Assembly: GCF_003258705.1 (NCBI RefSeq) | Contig: NZ_CP029480.1 | Span: 806,001-870,000, forward strand | Origin: Arcticibacterium luteifluviistationis | GTDB taxonomy: Bacteria; Bacteroidota; Bacteroidia; Cytophagales; Spirosomataceae | Length of the DNA stretch: 64,000 nucleotides | Direction: 5' to 3' | Shown: positions 60,359 to 64,000 of the stretch, one piece after another | How the letters are laid out: each line of letters begins with the position of its first letter | Numbering within the stretch: position 1 is the first letter of the stretch | Program-made: the position numbers and the translations under genes | The notes under the pieces: model-generated | What the model was told of the DNA's origin: nothing | The model's database searches: none | What the model saw: only the letters and a program-made list of their open reading frames with translations

Positions 60359-61129
60359 TTAGCCTCTAAGTACAAAGCTCTGTTTAGGCTGATTCTTTCT
60401 AAAGAAAACGATGCCTAACTGGAAGAAATCGAGACTAATGGTTACTTGCGGATGTGCTTTAATCTCTTCCCAGGCTTTTTTCATACCCTCCGACCAATAA
60501 ATATCATCAAAAACGAAGCAAGAGTTTTCATGCGACTTTTCTAAACAGCGTTTGAAATAACGCATGGTAGGTTCATATTGATGATTGGCATCAAAAAATA
60601 CAAAATCTAAAGAAGGAAGTTGGCTAGAACAATTCTGTAATGAATCGTCAATATCACCTAAAAGTGGCGTAACATTATTTAAGCCCAATGTTTGAAAGCC
60701 TTCCTTTGCCACTGTTAAGGTATTAGCACAGCCTTCAAATGTATATACTTTGCCGTATTGGGTAGCTTTTGCCAGCATGGCGGTAGTTAGTCCTAATGAG
60801 GTCCCAAACTCCACCACGGTCTTGTAATCATACTTAGCTATTATTCTAGCCAGTATACCAGCCCATTTCTTAGACTTTTTAGCTGTCTTGGCTATATCAG
60901 CTACCTTTTTATGGCTTTTATTAGAGTGTTTTGAGCCTGCACCCAAATCATTAATTTTAATTTCTCTTTGGTCGGTTAGCAGCTCTTTCCTCAGTTTTAC
61001 AATATCCGCATCATCAAAAGGCAATGACTTGTCTTTTATAACATCTCTGTAAAACTCAAACAAAAAAGGAGAGTGAAGACCATGCTCGTTAGTAGCTTTG
61101 AAAGCATGTTTCAGAAAATCGGCAACCAT
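60359..61129 (-). CDS. Class I SAM-dependent methyltransferase
   Basis: A 256-residue methyltransferase of the O-methyltransferase-like group. N-terminal NEHGLHSPFLFEFYRDVI is a feature of a Bacteroidota family. The SAM motif I is VVEFGTSLGLTTAMLA, motif II has VYTFEGCANTL, and DFVFFDANHQYEPT then VFDDIYWSEGM complete the fold. Substrate unknown. Its start codon overlaps the apaG stop by 1 base, so it is the second gene of that operon. Confidence 0.87.
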   Translation of the reverse strand: MVADFLKHAFKATNEHGLHSPFLFEFYRDVIKDKSLPFDDADIVKLRKELLTDQREIKINDLGAGSKHSNKSHKKVADIAKTAKKSKKWAGILARIIAKYDYKTVVEFGTSLGLTTAMLAKATQYGKVYTFEGCANTLTVAKEGFQTLGLNNVTPLLGDIDDSLQNCSSQLPSLDFVFFDANHQYEPTMRYFKRCLEKSHENSCFVFDDIYWSEGMKKAWEEIKAHPQVTISLDFFQLGIVFFRKNQPKQSFVLRG

Positions 61130-61515
61130 TAATTTTGAGAAAACGGTGTCATGAGATTAAACTCAGGTATGTTTACCTCAAATTGCTTTCCGTCTAATTG
61201 CCTTTCCATTAAAAAAGTACCGTGCATTTTCCCTAGCGTAGTAGTAAGATTACAGCCAGAAACATACTTATGGTCTTGGCCTGGCTCTATCACAGGCTGC
61301 ACGCCAATAACCCCATCACCTTTCACCTCTCTTGTATAACCATTGGCATCTATAATATACCAGTGTCTTTTAAGAAGCTGAATGGTGTGATGACTGTTGT
61401 TTTCAATACATATTTCATAAGCAAAAACAAAGTTCATCTGACGTACACTAGAGTAGTACGGTTGATACTTCGACTTTACGCTCACTTTAATACCTTCTGT
61501 AACTGCAGTAACCAT
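61129..61515 (-). CDS. apaG: ApaG protein
   Basis: A 128-residue ApaG with the family features EGIKVSVKSKYQP at the start, FAYEICIENNSHHTIQLLKRHWYIIDANG, and VIEPGQDHKYVSGCNLTTTLGKMHGTF. ApaG has a fibronectin-III-like fold and is linked to Mg/Co tolerance, though its molecular job is not established. The minus-strand -7 TATTTTTG at 61535-61542 lies 19 bases upstream. Coupled to the methyltransferase gene. Confidence 0.95.
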   Translation of the reverse strand: MVTAVTEGIKVSVKSKYQPYYSSVRQMNFVFAYEICIENNSHHTIQLLKRHWYIIDANGYTREVKGDGVIGVQPVIEPGQDHKYVSGCNLTTTLGKMHGTFLMERQLDGKQFEVNIPEFNLMTPFSQN

Positions 61516-61534
61516 TTTTTATAATTTCTAAACA

Positions 61535-61542
61535 CAAAAATA
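61535..61542 (-). promoter_or_regulatory. -7 element of the apaG operon
   Basis: Minus-strand TATTTTTG, an exact TAnnTTTG match 19 bases upstream of the apaG start. Confidence 0.5.
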
Positions 61543-61586
61543 AGTAATTTAGCTTATTCAAAAAACGTACGCGACAAACCATTAGT

Positions 61587-62252
61587 ATGGATATTAAAAT
61601 AGACAGTAGTTGGAAGCTAGTTTTGAAAGAAGAATTTGACAAAACTTACTTCCAAAATCTAATCAATTTTGTCAAACAAGAGTACGCACAAACCACCTGC
61701 TATCCGCCTGCTAAGCTACTTTTTAACGCATTTGACAGTTGCTCATTTGATGATGTAAAAGTTGTTATTTTAGGACAAGACCCATACCACGGACCTAACC
61801 AAGCTCATGGTCTTTGTTTTTCGGTTAATGATGGGGTTCCACTCCCACCTTCGTTAAAAAACATTTTCAAAGAACAAAAAGACGACCTTGGTAAAGAGAT
61901 TCCAGACTCTGGTAATTTACAAGCTTGGGCTAATCAGGGTGTGTTACTTTTAAATGCCACACTGAGTGTAAGAGCAGGTCAAGCGGCTTCTCATCAAAAA
62001 AAAGGCTGGGAAACCTTTACAGATGCTGCCATAGACCATTTAAATAAAGAAAAAGAGGGCTTAGTATTTATGCTTTGGGGAAACTACGCTCAAAACAAAG
62101 GCAAGCTCATTAATGACACCAAACACTTAGTTTTAAAAGCAAGGCATCCCTCTCCTTTAGCTGCCAACTTTGGAGGATGGTTTGGTCAAAAACATTTTTC
62201 TCAGTGTAATACCTATTTGAAAAATATGGACAAGACACCTATAAATTGGTAA
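61587..62252 (+). CDS. ung: Uracil-DNA glycosylase
   Basis: A 221-residue family-1 UDG that removes uracil from DNA. The water-activating loop is LGQDPYHGPNQAHGLCFSV (residues about 60-78), the uracil-binding N is in VLLLNATLSVRAG, and the DNA-intercalation loop is ARHPSPLAAN. Length normal. Divergent from apaG and convergent with lepB across a terminator. Confidence 0.97.
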   Translation: MDIKIDSSWKLVLKEEFDKTYFQNLINFVKQEYAQTTCYPPAKLLFNAFDSCSFDDVKVVILGQDPYHGPNQAHGLCFSVNDGVPLPPSLKNIFKEQKDDLGKEIPDSGNLQAWANQGVLLLNATLSVRAGQAASHQKKGWETFTDAAIDHLNKEKEGLVFMLWGNYAQNKGKLINDTKHLVLKARHPSPLAANFGGWFGQKHFSQCNTYLKNMDKTPINW

Positions 62253-62296
62253 AATCCTCGTTCCATTAAAGGCTCTTTCTTAGCATTCAGGCATAA

Positions 62297-62325
62297 AAAA
62301 AACGACCTCTTTTGAAGGTCGTTTT
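62297..62325. terminator. Bidirectional terminator between ung and lepB
   Basis: AAAACGACCT and AAGGTCGTTTT pair over 10 bp, with A and T tracts, in the spacer of two convergent genes. Confidence 0.85.
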
Positions 62326-62346
62326 CTGTATAATTTGATTTCAGTT

Positions 62347-63471
62347 TTACTTAATCAAACTGAATAATCTTTTCCATCTAATCTTATTAAGGAAGGTTCC
62401 TTCCGCGTCAATAGACATCCAGATAAATACCGCCTTACCCACAATGTGGTCTGCAGGTACAAAACCCCAAAAACGACTATCATCAGACTCATAACGGTTA
62501 TCACCCATCATGAAGTAGTAATCTTGTTTGAAGGTATATTCTGAAATAGAAGCTCCGTCAATATAAATTTTACCATCTTTAACCTCTGCATTGTCGTTAT
62601 GGTCAAAAGTGGTAATTACACCTTTATAAAGAGCAAAGTTCTTCTCTACACTCAGGTCTACCGTCATTCCCTTTTTAGGAATAGTCACTGGGCCAAAGTT
62701 ATCTCTGTTCCAGTTCATTAAATCAGCACGGTAAGGGAATGTCTTATAAGGCGTAGTTTCATCACCTGCTTCTATAATATCAGGATAAATAGTGCTTATA
62801 AAATCAAGACCGTTAAGGTTATTTACCGCACTTTCGGTGGCGTTTATGGCATAATAGTACTTACCATCTTGTGTTCCTGAGCCACGCTCTGTAACATCAT
62901 ACTTTTTCCAAAGATTTGGATTAATACTGGTGTTACTTTCTACCGTGTACCATTTTTGAAGCCCGTCTGGGTCTTCTACGGCTTTATCGTTCACGTATAC
63001 CTGAGCATCTTTAATACTCACTACGTCGCCAGCAATACCAATGCATCGCTTAATGTAATTTGTTCTTAGGTCTATCGGGTATTTGTCAAAACCACCAAAC
63101 TGGTCTGGCCTTTCTGGACAACCTGGGTAGTTGAAAACCACCACATCATTGTTTTTGACACTTGTAAAACCAGGAAGTCTGTAGTTTGGTAATTGTATTG
63201 CGGTAGAATACGAAGGAATATCAGTAAACCAAATCTTCTGATGTGTAAGAGGAACTTGTAAAATAGTACCAGGTGTACGTGTACCGTAATGCACCTTACT
63301 CACAAACAAAAAATCATTAACCAACAAGCTTTTCTCCATAGAGCCTGTAGGGATGGTGTACGCCTCTAAAAGCAGCCATCTTATTAAAGTGGCGGCTACT
63401 ACCGCAAATAATACAGAATCAAACCATTCTCTGATTGGACCTTTCTTTTTCTTTACTATTTCTGTTGCCAT
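62347..63471 (-). CDS. lepB: Signal peptidase I
   Basis: A 374-residue membrane-anchored signal peptidase. One helix near residues 17-35 precedes the catalytic serine in IPTGSMEKSL. The lysine base is in NYIKRCIGIAGD, and the C-terminal box is MMGDNRYESDDSRFWGFVP. It is longer than the E. coli enzyme because of an insert between the Lys box and the GDN box (residues about 175-285), as is usual in Bacteroidota. It removes signal peptides of exported proteins. Upstream of it lies dapB on the same strand. Confidence 0.96.
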   Translation of the reverse strand: MATEIVKKKKGPIREWFDSVLFAVVAATLIRWLLLEAYTIPTGSMEKSLLVNDFLFVSKVHYGTRTPGTILQVPLTHQKIWFTDIPSYSTAIQLPNYRLPGFTSVKNNDVVVFNYPGCPERPDQFGGFDKYPIDLRTNYIKRCIGIAGDVVSIKDAQVYVNDKAVEDPDGLQKWYTVESNTSINPNLWKKYDVTERGSGTQDGKYYYAINATESAVNNLNGLDFISTIYPDIIEAGDETTPYKTFPYRADLMNWNRDNFGPVTIPKKGMTVDLSVEKNFALYKGVITTFDHNDNAEVKDGKIYIDGASISEYTFKQDYYFMMGDNRYESDDSRFWGFVPADHIVGKAVFIWMSIDAEGTFLNKIRWKRLFSLIK

Positions 63472-63551
63472 TTAGCTATTAAAATTTGGGCGAAACTAAT
63501 TTAATTATTTCAATAATACCTTAAAAATTGTAGGAAGGGTCAATATCGAGG

Positions 63552-64000
63552 CTAAAAACCAAGCATTTCATCCATTCCTACTACTCCCTTCTGATTTTTA
63601 ACCCATTCGGCAGCCAATACAGCACCCAATGCAAAACCCTGTCTGCTCTTAGCTTCATGCCTAATTTCTATCTCGTCTACATCCGAAATATACTTGATAG
63701 TATGCGTGCCCGGAACCTTCCCTTCTCTCAAACTCCAGATAGGAACTTCGTCTGCTTTTGGAATGGCCTGATTAACCCATGACGTTTTAGTTTCATTGTT
63801 TTCCATGATGCCTTCGGCCAATGTTATGGCTGTTCCACTTGGCGAATCCAGTTTCTCTGTATGGTGAATTTCAGAGCTCGTAATTTCATATTGCGGCTGT
63901 CCATTCATAAGTTTAGCCAATTGCTTATTTAGCTGAAAGAAAAGGTTTACTCCTACGCTATAATTACTGGCGTAAAAGAATGTAGCATCGTTAGCTTCGC
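63552..64000 (-). CDS. dapB: 4-hydroxy-tetrahydrodipicolinate reductase, C-terminal part
   Basis: Partial gene truncated by the right window edge; the frame is open to the last full codon. The visible 148 residues cover the C-terminal substrate domain. FYASNYSVGVNLFF is the conserved S-N-x-S-x-G-V-N linker, EIHHTEKLDSPSGTA is the catalytic signature with the His pair and Lys, and RQGFALGAVLAAEW closes the domain. DapB reduces the cyclic precursor in lysine and diaminopimelate synthesis. The stop lies 81 bases before lepB, suggesting co-transcription. The N-terminal Rossmann half is outside the window. Confidence 0.95.
   Translation of the reverse strand, partial: EANDATFFYASNYSVGVNLFFQLNKQLAKLMNGQPQYEITSSEIHHTEKLDSPSGTAITLAEGIMENNETKTSWVNQAIPKADEVPIWSLREGKVPGTHTIKYISDVDEIEIRHEAKSRQGFALGAVLAAEWVKNQKGVVGMDEMLGF

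Noticed and set aside
1-64000. CRISPR arrays, tRNA, rRNA, prophage or integrative element
   Set aside because: No regularly spaced repeats, no cloverleaf or rRNA core sequence, and no integrase, terminase or conjugation gene were recognised.

Overview
The window looks like a chromosomal segment of a low-GC member of the Bacteroidota, most likely Cytophagales. The reasons are the -7 promoter motif TAnnTTTG upstream of many genes, weak ribosome-binding sites, the abundance of exported proteins with short signals ending in AQ or SxC, the coaX / outer-membrane protein / lptC gene order, and the C-terminal tail of a SusC-like TonB-dependent receptor. I recognised no rRNA, tRNA, CRISPR array, integrase or prophage.

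Positions 1-12,100 are mostly housekeeping: a ParDE-type toxin-antitoxin pair, an OmpA/PD40 envelope protein, HemJ, a Tat-exported Gfo/Idh/MocA oxidoreductase, alanine dehydrogenase divergent from an Lrp regulator, riboflavin synthase, a PASTA protein, a rhodanese, D-aminoacyl-tRNA deacylase and MgtE. Positions 12,200-15,630 form an ammonium module: porin, Amt and PII, each followed by its own terminator. Positions 16,100-21,630 form a sugar or polyol catabolic cluster: a TIM-barrel isomerase, two cytoplasmic Gfo/Idh/MocA oxidoreductases, an acetyltransferase and a divergent MFS permease. Next come coaX-OMP-lptC, a SCO/cytochrome c/lipoprotein operon and recN.

From about 27,700 to 57,700 the window becomes accessory in character, with long intergenic stretches, repeats and gene relics. 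It holds a PL7 alginate lyase, YitT, an M28 peptidase, and an ECF sigma / putative anti-sigma / plug-repeat operon. That operon is bracketed by two copies of a two-gene unit whose intergenic hairpins are also conserved. Further on are a PfpI protein, a decayed copy of the recN promoter and start, an exported RidA divergent from an exported D-amino-acid-oxidase-like enzyme with permuted motif order, and several exported carbohydrate-related proteins. A REP-associated tyrosine transposase element with double-hairpin ends, a tandem pair of YHYH-domain proteins, a TonB-receptor fossil and a lone 1265-residue protein complete the region. The large protein has a nuclease-like N-terminus followed by a STAND-like but P-loop-less region, and is the best candidate here for an undescribed defence system.

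Positions 57,700-64,000 return to ordinary genes: a DUF2975/HTH pair, a Crp-family regulator, an epimerase-like enzyme, a methyltransferase, ApaG, uracil-DNA glycosylase, signal peptidase I and the end of dapB, which runs off the right edge.

All identifications come from reading the sequence. Identities and composition are judged by eye, and no database search was run.
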